From Aquimarina sp. RZ0 (GTDB taxonomy: Bacteria; Bacteroidota; Bacteroidia; Flavobacteriales; Flavobacteriaceae), in the NCBI RefSeq assembly GCF_008370685.1, contig NZ_VTZU01000027.1, positions 1-64,000 of the forward strand: a stretch of DNA of 64,000 nucleotides. The letters run 5' to 3'. Both the position numbers and the translations under genes were made by a program. Below are positions 8,034 to 17,537 of the stretch, in pieces (positions within the stretch are counted from its first letter, which is position 1; the number at the start of each line of letters is the position of its first letter). Under the pieces are notes generated by a model. It did not search any database. It worked only from the letters and a program-made list of their open reading frames with translations, and was not told the DNA's origin.

Positions 8034-8277
8034 TAAATCAATCTTATATTTTACGCAATGCCAATAAAGAATACGGTAAATTTTATTAGTATTTACTGTC
8101 TGGTCGGAAATGATAAAAATATTGCGTTTTTTATACCTTAAAAAGCATTTGAAAATACGATACCTAATTTTCGCCAAGAATTAATATGGCATTCAAAAGA
8201 AAAGACAGAAATATAACCTTAATACCTTTGAATTTTTAAAGTGGAAATCTGAAAAAGACTATAAGTATTTACCCACT

Positions 8278-10974
8278 TTAAAATAACGAAGTTTGTTCTA
8301 CATCCCCATCTATTCCTAAATCTTTATCCAAATTAATCGTATCAATGTCTTTTTTTGACGAAGTATTGGTATCTGCACTGTTTGAATCCGGAGATGAGAC
8401 AGCCTCCTCTCCTACTACTTCTATTGCTTCTGCAGGGAGGTTTTCTGGTTCGTCATAAGGCAAGGGATCTAATAAATTAACCTGTTTAACTTTTTCGGTA
8501 GTTAACTGATTTCCTAAAGCTTTAATCCCTTTTATTGAAATAAATTCTTCAAGATTAATCTCATCATTTGGTTTTTGATCTTTACCTCTAAGCTTATTGA
8601 ATACTAATTCTATAATCGGTCTGTAATCTGTAGATACAATTTCTAAAAACGATTTCTGATGTTCTGTTATAAAAGTCTCTTCTCTATCAGGGTTGTCTAT
8701 TAAAAAGCGTTTTACATAATAGCGTTCTTTCTCACCATCCCAATATACCGCGGAGATAGGTTTGGTAGGTTTCCACTTTTCAAGCACAATCATATCAGCA
8801 TCAAAATGAACTGTTATTTCCGGAATAATGGTTTTTACCACTCCTTTTTGATTGATAACCAATAAACGGTCTTCTCCTTTAAATTCTCCTAACAACTCCC
8901 CTCTACCATCTACATTAAGTCGCCTTACAGCATCATCAAACCATATCTTTCGAGGTTTCAAAGTAGAAATCCCTAGCTCTTTAAGTTCTATTTTTTTAAT
9001 ATTATATTTTGTTACAATATTACCTTTTACCCCTCTACCTTTTATTAAAAGATCCGCAAAATCAAGATCGAATTTCAATTTCTTTATACTTCCTGCCTGA
9101 CGCAAATAAATAGATATCACCTCTGCTTCTCCATTAGGGTTTGCTGTAAAATAAGTGATTTTAGATCCTTTTTTACCTTGAGCAAGGTCATATTCTCTAT
9201 CTCTGGTAACTCCAGTTACCGCAAATCGTTTTACAAAAGAAGCTCCTCCTCTGCCATCCTGATAGATCATATTGTAAATCGTACGCTTATCTTTTTTCTT
9301 AAAGACTGCAACATGGATAATATCTTTGCCAACAAAAGTCTTGGCATCTACTTTAGTAATCATCATTTTACCATTACGAGTAAAACAAATAATGTCATCG
9401 ATATCTGAACAATCGGTGACATATTCATCTCTCTTTAGTGAAGTTCCTACAAAGCCTTCTTCTCTATTTACATATAGCTTTGTATTTCTGATAACCACTT
9501 TGGTAGCCTCTATATCATCAAAAATCCTGATTTCTGTTTTGCGTTCTCTTCCTTTGCCATACGTTTCTTTTAATCTTTTAAAATAAGAAACGGCATACGC
9601 TACTAAATGTTCCAAATGATGCTTAATCTGTGCTATATCTTCTTCTAGCGCCTCAATCTTCTGTTGCGCTTTATCGATATCAAACTTTGATATCCTTTTA
9701 ATCCTAATTTCCGTTAGGCGCACAATATCTTCTTCTGTAACAGGACGTTTCAGATGTTTAATATGAGGTTGTAATCCTTTGTCAATTGCCTTAATAACGC
9801 CTTCCCAGGTTTCTTCTTCTTCAATTTCTCGATAAATACGATTTTCTATAAAAATTCTTTCTAATGATGCAAAATGCCATTGTTCCTGCAATTCATTTAA
9901 TTGAATTTCTAATTCTTTCTTTAGCAGTTCCAGGGTATGATCTGTAGAGCGTCTCAGCATCTCAGAAACCCCTATAAAATTAGGCCTGTTATTTTCTTCT
10001 ATAATACAACCTAGCGGTGAAATTGATGTTTCACAATTGGTAAAAGCATACAACGCATCGATTGTTTTATCAGGAGAAATACCTGATGGGAGGTGTACTA
10101 ATATCTCTACTTCTGCAGCTGTATTATCCTCTATTTTTTTAATTTTAATCTTTCCTTTTTCATTAGCTTTAAGGATAGAATCTATTAAAGTAGTAGTTGT
10201 AGTTGAGAACGGTATCTCATTTATAATCAGCGTATTTTTATCTAATTGAGAAATTTCGGCCCGCACTCTGGCTTTCCCTCCTCGATTACCATCATTATAA
10301 TTTGTAAAGTCAGCAATTCCTGCCGTTGGAAAATCCGGTAGTATTGTAAAACGCTTACCTTGTAAATGCTTAATAGAAGCTTCTATAAGTTCAATAAAAT
10401 TATGTGGTAATATTTTAGTACTTAACCCTACAGCAATACCTTCTGCTCCTTGCGCTAACAATAAAGGAAATTTTACTGGGAGATTAATGGGTTCTTTTTT
10501 ACGACCATCATATGATAGTTGCCATTCTGTTACTTTGGGATTATATACAACATCTAATGCAAATTTAGACAAACGCGCTTCGATATATCTTGATGCAGCC
10601 GCCCTATCGCCTGTAAGTATATTACCCCAGTTCCCTTGCATGTCAATTAACAGATCTCGCTGACCTATCTGGACCATAGCATCTGCAATACTGGCATCAC
10701 CGTGAGGGTGATACTGCATCGTATGCCCCACAATATTTGCCACCTTATTATACCGACCATCATCCAGATCTTTCATAGAATGTAAAATTCTACGTTGTAC
10801 AGGTTTTAAACCATCTTCGATAGCAGGTACCGCTCGTTCCAGGATTACATATGATGCGTAATCCAGGAACCAATCTTTGTACATTCCGGTAACTTTGGTA
10901 ATCACTTCCTGAGGTTGATGATCCTCTGGAGCTAACTCGTTATGTAATTCTTCGTTTTCGTTTTCTATATCCAT
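8278..10974 (-). CDS. parC: DNA topoisomerase IV subunit A (ParC)
   Basis: The breakage-reunion subunit of topoisomerase IV, which decatenates chromosomes. It is a type IIA topoisomerase A subunit of 898 residues. Visible are HPHGDASI (89-96, quinolone-site region) and the active tyrosine Y130 in ASRYIEARL. A coiled-coil tower lies at about residues 330-480 and a beta-propeller-like C-terminal region at about 500-800. The tail is acidic and low in complexity (~840-898). It lies 28 bases downstream of parE on the same strand, which together with the divergence from GyrA supports ParC over GyrA. It is convergent with the phnA-like gene. A weak inverted repeat (8234-8244 with 8273-8283) overlaps the stop codon. 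Confidence 0.92.
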   Translation of the reverse strand: MDIENENEELHNELAPEDHQPQEVITKVTGMYKDWFLDYASYVILERAVPAIEDGLKPVQRRILHSMKDLDDGRYNKVANIVGHTMQYHPHGDASIADAMVQIGQRDLLIDMQGNWGNILTGDRAAASRYIEARLSKFALDVVYNPKVTEWQLSYDGRKKEPINLPVKFPLLLAQGAEGIAVGLSTKILPHNFIELIEASIKHLQGKRFTILPDFPTAGIADFTNYNDGNRGGKARVRAEISQLDKNTLIINEIPFSTTTTTLIDSILKANEKGKIKIKKIEDNTAAEVEILVHLPSGISPDKTIDALYAFTNCETSISPLGCIIEENNRPNFIGVSEMLRRSTDHTLELLKKELEIQLNELQEQWHFASLERIFIENRIYREIEEEETWEGVIKAIDKGLQPHIKHLKRPVTEEDIVRLTEIRIKRISKFDIDKAQQKIEALEEDIAQIKHHLEHLVAYAVSYFKRLKETYGKGRERKTEIRIFDDIEATKVVIRNTKLYVNREEGFVGTSLKRDEYVTDCSDIDDIICFTRNGKMMITKVDAKTFVGKDIIHVAVFKKKDKRTIYNMIYQDGRGGASFVKRFAVTGVTRDREYDLAQGKKGSKITYFTANPNGEAEVISIYLRQAGSIKKLKFDLDFADLLIKGRGVKGNIVTKYNIKKIELKELGISTLKPRKIWFDDAVRRLNVDGRGELLGEFKGEDRLLVINQKGVVKTIIPEITVHFDADMIVLEKWKPTKPISAVYWDGEKERYYVKRFLIDNPDREETFITEHQKSFLEIVSTDYRPIIELVFNKLRGKDQKPNDEINLEEFISIKGIKALGNQLTTEKVKQVNLLDPLPYDEPENLPAEAIEVVGEEAVSSPDSNSADTNTSSKKDIDTINLDKDLGIDGDVEQTSLF

Positions 10975-11002
10975 ACCTTTTTTGGGGCACTTTTTTGTAT
11001 CC

Positions 11003-12862
11003 TTACAATTCTTCTTCTACGGTATCTAATTCTACTTTTAAATTTTCTATAATAAACTCTTGTCTACTAGGTGTGTTTTTCCCCATATAAAAAGACAATA
11101 ATTCTTCTATAGATTTTTCTTTATCCAACATAACCGGATCTAAGCGAATATCATCTCCTATAAAATGTACAAATTCATCAGGTGATATTTCACCTAACCC
11201 CTTAAATCGGGTAATTTCTGGCTTTCCAGATAATTTATTAATTGCATCTCTTCTTTCTTGTTCAGAATAACAATAAATGGTTTCTTTCTTATTACGTACT
11301 CTAAAAAGAGGCGTTTGCAGAATATACAGATGTCCTTCTTTAATCAGTTCTGAGAAGAATTGCAAAAAGAAAGTAATCAATAACAATCGAATATGCATCC
11401 CATCTACATCTGCATCTGTAGCAATAACGATATTATTATATCTTAGATCTTCCAGAGATTCTTCAATATTGAGTGCAGCCTGCAATAAATTAAATTCTTC
11501 ATTTTCATACACAATTTTTTTACTCATATTATAGCTATTCAGCGGTTTTCCGCGTAAGCTAAAAACTGCCTGAGTATTTACATCACGAGATTTAGTAATA
11601 GAACCACTTGCAGAATCTCCCTCTGTGATAAACAAGGTGCTTTCTAAATTTCGATCTTTTTTACTATCGGTAAGGTGAATTCGACAATCCCGAAGTTTTT
11701 TATTATGCAAACTAGCTTTCTTAGCACGCTCTCTGGCAAGTTTACGAATTCCTGACAGGTCTTTACGCTCTCGTTCTGCTTGTAAAATTTTACGTTGCAG
11801 GCTTTCGGCAGTGTCAGAATTTTTATGTAGAAAGTTATCCAGTTTTGTTTTTACAAAATCATTTATATAGGTTCTTACCGTTGGTAAATCACCTCCCATT
11901 TCTGTAGAACCTAATTTAGTCTTTGTCTGACTCTCAAAGACAGGTTCCATAACTTTTATACTTATTGCCGAGACAATAGACTTACGAATATCACTAGCTT
12001 CATAGTTTTTACCATAAAATTCTCTAATGGTTTTTACGACTGCTTCTCTAAAGGCTGCCTGATGCGTGCCTCCCTGTGTTGTATGCTGCCCATTAACAAA
12101 TGAATGATATTCCTCACTATATTGCGTTTTACTATGCGTAATAGCTATCTCTATATCATTTCCCAAAAGGTGAATGATTGGATATAATCGATCATCATCA
12201 TTAATAGTATCAGAAAGTAAATCTCTCAGACCATTCTCAGAAAAATATTTCTCACCATTAAAAATAATGGTTAGCCCCGGATTAAGATATACATAGTTCT
12301 TAAGCATCTTGGCTACGTACTCTGTACGATACTTATAATTTTTAAAAATAGTATCATCCGGTACAAAAGAAACCTTTGTTCCTTTCCTACGAGAAGTTTC
12401 ATCCAGAGTATCCTGATTTGTTAAGTTTCCTTTTTCAAACTCTGCCGACGCAGATTTACCATCTCTGGTTGATTCTACCCTAAAAAACTTAGATAGTGCA
12501 TTCACCGCTTTTGTACCTACTCCATTAAGTCCCACTGATTTTTTAAAGGCTCTGGAATCATATTTACCCCCAGTATTCATTTTTGAAACAACATCCACCA
12601 CTTTTCCCAATGGAATACCGCGACCATAATCTCTTACAATCACCTTATCACCTTGTATAGAAATTTCTATGGTTTTGCCAGCTCCCATTACATATTCATC
12701 GATAGAATTATCTAATACTTCTTTTAATAAAATATAGATTCCATCATCTGCAGAAGATCCATCTCCTAGTTTACCTATATACATTCCTGGTCGCATACGG
12801 ATATGCTCTTTCCAGTCAAGGGATCGTATATTATCTTCAGTATATTTAGTCTCGTTATTCAT
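11003..12862 (-). CDS. parE: DNA topoisomerase IV subunit B (ParE)
   Basis: The ATPase subunit that pairs with ParC. The 619-residue protein has a GHKL ATP-binding domain at residues ~10-220 ([32 protein letters not shown]). The transducer domain follows ([12 protein letters not shown] at ~255). The TOPRIM domain has [11 protein letters not shown] (~415) and [10 protein letters not shown] (~490). It has the short ParE form without a GyrB insert. The start ATG at 12862 gives a normal N-terminus ([25 protein letters not shown]). It forms an operon with parC (28-base gap). Confidence 0.94.
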   Translation of the reverse strand: MNNETKYTEDNIRSLDWKEHIRMRPGMYIGKLGDGSSADDGIYILLKEVLDNSIDEYVMGAGKTIEISIQGDKVIVRDYGRGIPLGKVVDVVSKMNTGGKYDSRAFKKSVGLNGVGTKAVNALSKFFRVESTRDGKSASAEFEKGNLTNQDTLDETSRRKGTKVSFVPDDTIFKNYKYRTEYVAKMLKNYVYLNPGLTIIFNGEKYFSENGLRDLLSDTINDDDRLYPIIHLLGNDIEIAITHSKTQYSEEYHSFVNGQHTTQGGTHQAAFREAVVKTIREFYGKNYEASDIRKSIVSAISIKVMEPVFESQTKTKLGSTEMGGDLPTVRTYINDFVKTKLDNFLHKNSDTAESLQRKILQAERERKDLSGIRKLARERAKKASLHNKKLRDCRIHLTDSKKDRNLESTLFITEGDSASGSITKSRDVNTQAVFSLRGKPLNSYNMSKKIVYENEEFNLLQAALNIEESLEDLRYNNIVIATDADVDGMHIRLLLITFFLQFFSELIKEGHLYILQTPLFRVRNKKETIYCYSEQERRDAINKLSGKPEITRFKGLGEISPDEFVHFIGDDIRLDPVMLDKEKSIEELLSFYMGKNTPSRQEFIIENLKVELDTVEEEL

Positions 12863-13030
12863 AAAATTCGGGTAGAATGCTTGCTAATATAAGGTTTCAC
12901 TTACAGAATTAAAATAGTCCAACTACAAAGTAATTAACAATTCTAAAACAGTTTTTGTTGATATTTGGTATACAATGAATTGATGAATCTAAAAGAAACT
13001 TAAAACTTAATATACTTACATTTTTTTTAA

Positions 13031-13130
13031 TTAAACTATCTCGGGACAAGCTCAAGAGATAGTTATTGGACAAAAACATTTCGATTTCAAGACAAAGCTT
13101 GGAGCATTTAAATCTCAAGTATCGATTAAA
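13031..13130. repeat. R2 repeat, diverged copy
   Basis: A degenerate copy of repeat R2: TAAACTATCTCGGGACAAGC near 13032, AACATTTCGATTTCAAGACA near 13075, GGAGCATTTAAATCTC near 13101, ATCGATTAAA at the right end. It lies between parE and the ArsR-family operon. The rest of 12863-13140 shows nothing else. Confidence 0.6.
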
Positions 13131-13144
13131 AGTAAAACTATTTG

Positions 13145-13187
13145 CGTAACCGAATGATTACATTTATATTTGTAACCAATCAGTTAC
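13145..13187 (+). promoter_or_regulatory. Promoter and paired operators of the ArsR/SRPBCC operon
   Basis: The -7 box TATATTTG (13165-13172) lies between two related dyads: GTAACCGAATGATTAC (13145-13160) and GTAACCAATCAGTTAC (13172-13187), 27 bp apart start to start. The arrangement is typical for an autorepressed ArsR-type gene. It also shows that translation starts at 13196, downstream of the promoter. Confidence 0.6.
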
Positions 13188-13195
13188 TTAAAAAT

Positions 13196-13522
13196 ATGAG
13201 AAGAGATGTTTTTCAGGCAATAGCAGATCCTGTAAGAAGAGATATTATAGAATTACTTGCAAATAAAACATTGACAGTAAATGAAGTAGCTGAAAAATTT
13301 GATGTAAGTCGCCCCGCAATCTCCAAACATTTAAAAATATTAAAAGAATGTGAGATCATACATATTAGCAAAAAAGGGAGAGAACGTTTCTGTCAAATTC
13401 AACCTAGAAACTTAATTCCTGCCTTCTTATGGATAGATCAATACAGAAATCTATGGGAAGAAAAACTAGACTCCTTTGAAAATTATTTAACCGAATTACA
13501 AAAAAACAAGAAAGATGAGTAA
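13196..13522 (+). CDS. ArsR-family winged-helix regulator (autorepressor type)
   Basis: A 108-residue DNA-binding repressor. The frame is open from a TTG at 13142, but that codon lies upstream of the -7 box and first operator, so I start at ATG 13196 (MRRDVFQAIADPVRR). The ArsR-type wHTH covers residues ~5-85: DPVRRDIIELLANK, then KFDVSRPAISKHLKILKE (recognition helix) and a short wing (ISKKGRERFCQI). There are no metal-binding cysteines of the ArsR/SmtB type, so it is probably not a metal sensor. It overlaps the SRPBCC gene by eight bases; this pair (ArsR regulator plus AHSA1-like SRPBCC protein) is a common operon in Bacteroidota and other bacteria. Confidence 0.9.
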   Translation: MRRDVFQAIADPVRRDIIELLANKTLTVNEVAEKFDVSRPAISKHLKILKECEIIHISKKGRERFCQIQPRNLIPAFLWIDQYRNLWEEKLDSFENYLTELQKNKKDE

Positions 13523-13970
13523 ATCAGACAATCGTACATTAACATTAGAAAGAACCTTCAATGCACCAATAACTTTGGTATGGGAAGCCTGGACACAATC
13601 TGAGCATATTGCTAATTGGTGGGGACCAAAAGGAATGGAAACCAGAGTGATTAAGCACAATTTTAGCGTAGGTGGTGAATGGGAATATCATATGACCATG
13701 CCGGATGGTACTGATTTTGTTTCAGATGGTATCTACTCCGCCATTATAGAATTTGAAAAAATAATTTCATCTGCAAACTTTAGACCTATGACCGAAGGGG
13801 TAGAAATACAGGCACTTTTTGAAAAAAACGGTGACAAAACTAATTTTACTTTCCATGTAGTGCATCCAACAGAAGAATATTCTAAACAACAAGAAAAAAT
13901 GGGGTTTATGAATGGTTGGGGTTCTGTCTTTGATAGATTAAAAGAATATATTGGTACGCTTACTGTATAA
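13515..13970 (+). CDS. SRPBCC / AHSA1-like domain protein
   Basis: A 151-residue protein of the START-like SRPBCC fold, subgroup AHSA1 (activator of Hsp90 ATPase homologue). Family signatures are visible: RTFNAPITLVWEAWTQSEHIANWWGPKG near the N-terminus, GGEWEYHMTMPDG in the middle, and MGFMNGWGSVFDRLKEYI at the C-terminal helix. These proteins bind hydrophobic ligands in a cavity; the ligand here is unknown. It is translationally coupled to the ArsR regulator (eight-base overlap) and followed by a terminator at 13981. Confidence 0.9.
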   Translation: MSKSDNRTLTLERTFNAPITLVWEAWTQSEHIANWWGPKGMETRVIKHNFSVGGEWEYHMTMPDGTDFVSDGIYSAIIEFEKIISSANFRPMTEGVEIQALFEKNGDKTNFTFHVVHPTEEYSKQQEKMGFMNGWGSVFDRLKEYIGTLTV

Positions 13971-13980
13971 ATTTGATTCT

Positions 13981-14020
13981 AAATCCTAACTTTTTAAGAT
14001 GAAGTTAGGATTTCTCTTTT
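13981..14020 (+). terminator. Terminator after the SRPBCC gene
   Basis: Perfect 10-bp stem AAATCCTAAC (13981-13990) with GTTAGGATTT (14004-14013), 13-base loop, followed by CTCTTTT. Confidence 0.8.
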
Positions 14021-14130
14021 AATATCTAAGTTTATATAAAAAAATAGTGTTAGCAATCCTGCTATCTTCTATTATTTCCTTTTTGGGAACTGTATTAGAT
14101 CAAAAAGGTATTATAAAAATCATAGAAATA

Positions 14131-14200
14131 TTACAATTCAAAGTATTTATTAAAAAATGCATTTTGATTTAGAGACAAGTTTTGGAGCATTTATAGACAA
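14131..14200. repeat. R2 repeat, degenerate fragment
   Basis: Similar to the middle of R2: GTATTTATT near 14143, GCATTTTGATTTAGAGACA near 14159 and TTTGGAGCATTTATAGACA near 14181. It lies in the 356-bp gap before the AraC pseudogene; nothing else is recognised in the gap. Confidence 0.45.
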
Positions 14201-14735
14201 AATCCGCAATTCTGGTTAAAAAATAGTCATATTTTCCTTGTAATATTGTACTACTATTTCTGATTTAAAATTTACTCTTTATGTAAGTGTTTTAAGACCA
14301 AAAATAGTATCTCAGAACACTACGGAATGCAAAAAGAAAGATATCAGAATAATAGAATTAGAAATGCAATAACCTATATTGAAAAAAACCTGAAGGAGAA
14401 ACTCACTCTTACCAAAATAGCACGATATGCTTGTTATTCTAAATATCATTTCATACGCATTTTTCATGCCTCCACAGGAGAAACTGTCTCTGATTATATA
14501 CGGAAACGTAGAATTTCGGAATCAGCGATCAAACTAGTTACCACCAATGATTCAATTCTACATATTGCATTACAATATCAATTTGAATCACAACAGGCAT
14601 ACACGCGTTCTTTTAAATCTATTTATAGGAATAAGTCCTGGACGTTATAGAAAAAAGGAACACAAATTTGTTCCTTTTGAACGATATGTACTATCCCCAG
14701 AAAATAAAAATTCACTCAAGAATAATCACTCTATG

Positions 14736-14897
14736 ATACGATTTGTGATTAAAAAATTCGTATAAATTCATTGAATTATTTTTTCTTTATGCAAGGCAAA
14801 AAAATCAAGCATAGCTATAGCTACGGTTTATTTTTTAAACGAAGTAGAAAGGAAAAAGAAACGATGAATATGCGAAATTTTTAATCACAAATCGTAT
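14736..14897 (-). repeat. R1 repeat, copy B (inside the AraC pseudogene)
   Basis: A 162-bp R1 copy in the opposite orientation to A, D, E and F. Its two ends are nearly identical (both ATACGATTTGTGATTAAAAA when read inward), whereas other copies have ATACGATTTATAACTAAAAA at one end. It is flanked by TATG on both sides (14732-14735 and 14895-14898); the rebuilt gene needs only one. Confidence 0.92.
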
Positions 14898-15043
14898 GGC
14901 TCCAAAAATAAGAATAATCAAGAATAAAACCCTAATCGGAATGCGGATCCAAACCTCTTTATCCGAAAACAAGACATCTAGTTTATGGCAACGTTTTATG
15001 CCTAGACGAAACGAAATAAAAAATAACCTGAATACGGGGTATT

Positions 15044-15206
15044 ATACGATTTACGAATAAAAATTTCGCATCTAATGACATTCTTTTTCTACTATATTTT
15101 CTTCATAAAATGAAACAATAGCTATGGCTATTCTTTAATTTGATTCATCAATCTAGCGAAAAATCCTTGCCATTATTTTTACGAAATTCTCACCCGTAAA
15201 TCGTAT
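15044..15206 (+). repeat. R1 repeat, diverged copy C (inside the AraC pseudogene)
   Basis: A 163-bp element with the same plan (ends ATACGATTTACG.. and ..CGTAAATCGTAT, centre ATAGCTATGGCTAT, halves pairing imperfectly), but only partly similar in sequence to the other five copies. It is probably a second subfamily. It is flanked by TATT on both sides (15040-15043 and 15204-15207). Confidence 0.85.
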
Positions 15207-15646
15207 TACTCCATTCAAGTATATGATAAAGAAATGACATATAAAAAATTTAATGATACTGTAGTCTTTGAAAAATGGGCTGCTATAGAAATTGATACTA
15301 TAGATACAATCCCAGATGGCATGGGATCCTATAGCTTATCAGGAGGAATCTATGCCGTATTTATACATAGAGGACCTGTAAGTACTTTTAATAAAACCGC
15401 AAGCTATATTTACGGAACCTGGTTATCAAATTCTGAGTACGAAATTGATGATAGGGATCATTTTGAGATATTAGCAGATAAATACTACGGTCCTCAGCAT
15501 CCAAAATCAGAAGAAGAAGTCTGGGTGCCTATTAAGAATAAAAAGAATAATTCGTAAAGCCAAACCCTTCTTCTCTCCTCATTTTCCAAAAATGTATACC
15601 TTTATAGATAAAGTAATAAATACACGTTACTATTGGGATATCATAT

Positions 15647-17368
15647 ATGGAAATAAAAAATAAAAAAAAAGAGGTGCATCATGAACCTGCATTAGATACG
15701 ATCATCATAGGCTCTGGTGCAGGAGGATTATCTGCTGCCATATGCCTGGCTCGTGCCGGACAAAAGGTATTGGTCTTGGAGCAACATGATGTTCCTGGCG
15801 GATGGTGCCACAGTTTTTATCTAAATGGCTATCGTTTTACACCCGGAGTTCATTATGTAGGTCTACTCAATAAAGGAGAATCTACCAGTAATCTATATGA
15901 AGGTCTTGGAATTGCCAATGATATAGCATTTTTCAGAATGAACCCAAAGGCTTATGAACATTGCTGGATTGGAGAAGAACGTATTGACATGCCCGCTGGC
16001 TATGATCATATAGCTGAGTCTCTTGGCAAACACTTTCCGCAAGAAAAAAAAGGGATTATTAAATATCTTAAACTAATAAGCGCTGTATGTTATGAATTAC
16101 AATTGATCCCAAAAGTAAAAGGGTTTTGGCAACACCTTACCATTCCTTTTCGAACAAAAAACATGGGGAAGTACAGTGTATACAGTGTAAGAAAGGTGAT
16201 AAAAAAATACATTAAAAATCCATTACTCAAAGCTATTCTTAATATACAAATCGGAGATCATGGACTTCCTCCTTCCAAAGCGAGTTTCCCTTTGCACGCC
16301 GCTGTAATGGGTCATTATGCTAGTGGAGGTTATTATCCTGTGGGAGGCGGAGGTGCTTTGGTAAAAGCAATGACTAATGCTTTAAAAAAACACGGTGGAG
16401 AAATACAAACCGGTAAAAAAGTAAAGAAAATAATAGTAGAAGGTACTAACAAAAAGAAAGCCATTGGAGTAGAGTTAGAAAACGGACAAAAGATTCTGGC
16501 TAAGCGTATCATCTCTAATGCTGATCCAGGTAAAACTTTTCTGGAATTGATAGGCAAAAAAAACATAAGCGCTAAGCTTTTTAAAAGATTAAGTAAAACA
16601 AAATATTCTTGTACCTCATTGATGCTTTTTATAACGGTAGATATGGATGTGCGAAAAGCAGGTTTAGACTCTGGTAATATCTGGATGATGCAACACGAAG
16701 ATTTAGACACCGTGTTCGAAGAAACTCAAAAGATTGATATCCTTGAGGGAGATGTGTTTCCTGGAATGTTTATTAGTTGCACCACATTAAAAGATCCTAT
16801 AAGTTTTGATGGAAGATATCACACTATAGAAGCTATTACCTATATAAACCATGAATCTTTTAGTCAGTTCAAAAATGAAAAGTATAGAAGAAAATCCGAC
16901 GCTTATCTAAAATTCAAAGAGCAATTAACTGAAAAAATGATTCGCACACTAGAAAAAGTGATTCCAGATGTACGAAGCAAAATTGTACAAAAAGAATTAG
17001 GTACCCCCATTACTAACGAATATTATATTAATTCTACAAAGGGTTGTGTTTACGGTACAGAAAAAAATATGTGGCAAATAGGTCCATTTGCTTATAAATC
17101 CAAAAGCGAAATTAAAAATTTATATCTCTGCGGCGCCAGTGTTTTATCACACGGCGTTGCTGGTGCTGGATATTCTGGAGTAGAAACAGCTGCAAAGATT
17201 CTCAACTGTAGACAAGATGACCTGATACAACCTGATCCCTCTCAAAATATTCGTATTTATGAAGCTGAGGATGATACCGAATACCCTGACTGGATACGAA
17301 AAAAGATTCAAGTAAAAAAAGATCGTCTGGCCGCTGGTGTAGGTGGGTTCTCTGTCAGTGACGATTAA
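15647..17368 (+). CDS. FAD-dependent oxidoreductase of the CrtI / carotenoid isomerase / retinol saturase type
   Basis: A 573-residue flavoprotein of the phytoene desaturase superfamily. The N-terminal Rossmann motif is DTIIIGSGAGGLSAAICLARAG (GxGxxG at ~24-29), followed by VLEQHDVPGGWCHSF (residues ~47-61). PVGGGGALVKAMTNAL lies at ~230 and the C-terminal FAD motif is LYLCGASVLSHGVAGAGYSGVETA (~490-513). It resembles the prolycopene isomerase/retinol saturase branch more than the classical CrtI dehydrogenases, but the substrate cannot be assigned. No other carotenoid genes are nearby. A TACCTTTA box ~50 bases upstream may be its promoter. The ATG at 15647 is chosen because the Rossmann motif starts 15 residues later. 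Confidence 0.88.
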   Translation: MEIKNKKKEVHHEPALDTIIIGSGAGGLSAAICLARAGQKVLVLEQHDVPGGWCHSFYLNGYRFTPGVHYVGLLNKGESTSNLYEGLGIANDIAFFRMNPKAYEHCWIGEERIDMPAGYDHIAESLGKHFPQEKKGIIKYLKLISAVCYELQLIPKVKGFWQHLTIPFRTKNMGKYSVYSVRKVIKKYIKNPLLKAILNIQIGDHGLPPSKASFPLHAAVMGHYASGGYYPVGGGGALVKAMTNALKKHGGEIQTGKKVKKIIVEGTNKKKAIGVELENGQKILAKRIISNADPGKTFLELIGKKNISAKLFKRLSKTKYSCTSLMLFITVDMDVRKAGLDSGNIWMMQHEDLDTVFEETQKIDILEGDVFPGMFISCTTLKDPISFDGRYHTIEAITYINHESFSQFKNEKYRRKSDAYLKFKEQLTEKMIRTLEKVIPDVRSKIVQKELGTPITNEYYINSTKGCVYGTEKNMWQIGPFAYKSKSEIKNLYLCGASVLSHGVAGAGYSGVETAAKILNCRQDDLIQPDPSQNIRIYEAEDDTEYPDWIRKKIQVKKDRLAAGVGGFSVSDD

Positions 17369-17388
17369 TCATATTCTTAAGGTTTTTT

Positions 17389-17537
17389 TTATAGCTTATT
17401 ATAAACATTGTTCACATTAAATAAAGATAACAATTCCTTATCTGATAAATTAGTAGTGGCTACATCATCCGTAGAACCGTTCATCAAATAATCGGTTGTG
17501 GTATCTAATGCTTTGCAAAGTTTTTAACTTTGCTGTA
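17389..17537 (-). pseudogene. Relic of an XRE (HTH) regulator cut by R1 copy D
   Basis: On the minus strand, from the edge of R1 copy D to TAA (17391-17389), a frame reads KLCKALDTTTDYLMNGS, then DKELLSLF near the end. This is the typical segment just after the HTH of small XRE regulators (KALDVTTDYLLNG). Near the R1 edge the frame is interrupted in an A-run (one base missing), and the N-terminal HTH half is absent. The start of the gene was therefore lost or replaced when R1 and R2 arrived. It is convergent with the CrtI-like gene. Confidence 0.65.

Larger units (their letters stand above)
14327..15557 (+). pseudogene. AraC-family regulator with GyrI-like domain, broken by one frameshift and two R1 insertions
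   Basis: Four pieces rebuild one regulator. 14327-~14626 encodes the AraC HTH domain (KLTLTKIARYACYSKYHFIR; DYIRKRRISESA). One extra base near 14625-14628 shifts the frame; the shifted frame continues GISPGRYRKK...NNHSM to 14735. R1 copy B (14736-14897) is followed by APKIRIIKNKTLIGM... to NTGYY (about 15043). R1 copy C (15044-15206) is followed by SIQVYDKEM and the rest of a GyrI-like ligand-binding domain (VFIHRGPVSTFNKTASYI, SEYEIDDRDHFEIL, EEVWVPIK) up to 15557. Removing both repeats together with one 4-bp copy (TATG, TATT) restores a continuous GyrI-like domain. Intact family members are about 280-290 residues. The gene is certainly dead as a whole; the last 107 codons remain open from ATG 15234 but are only a domain fragment. 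Confidence 0.9.

Noticed and set aside
12909-13118. 69-aa minus-strand frame
   Set aside because: It runs through a diverged R2 repeat, has no family features and no promoter; chance frame.
14547-14765. 72-aa plus-strand frame
   Set aside because: It is the shifted continuation of the broken AraC gene (GISPGRYRKK) running into R1 copy B, not a separate gene.
15234-15557. Stand-alone GyrI-like protein of 107 aa
   Set aside because: The coding sequence continues upstream (SIQVYD) to the edge of R1 copy C and joins the earlier part of the same gene; it is treated as part of the pseudogene.
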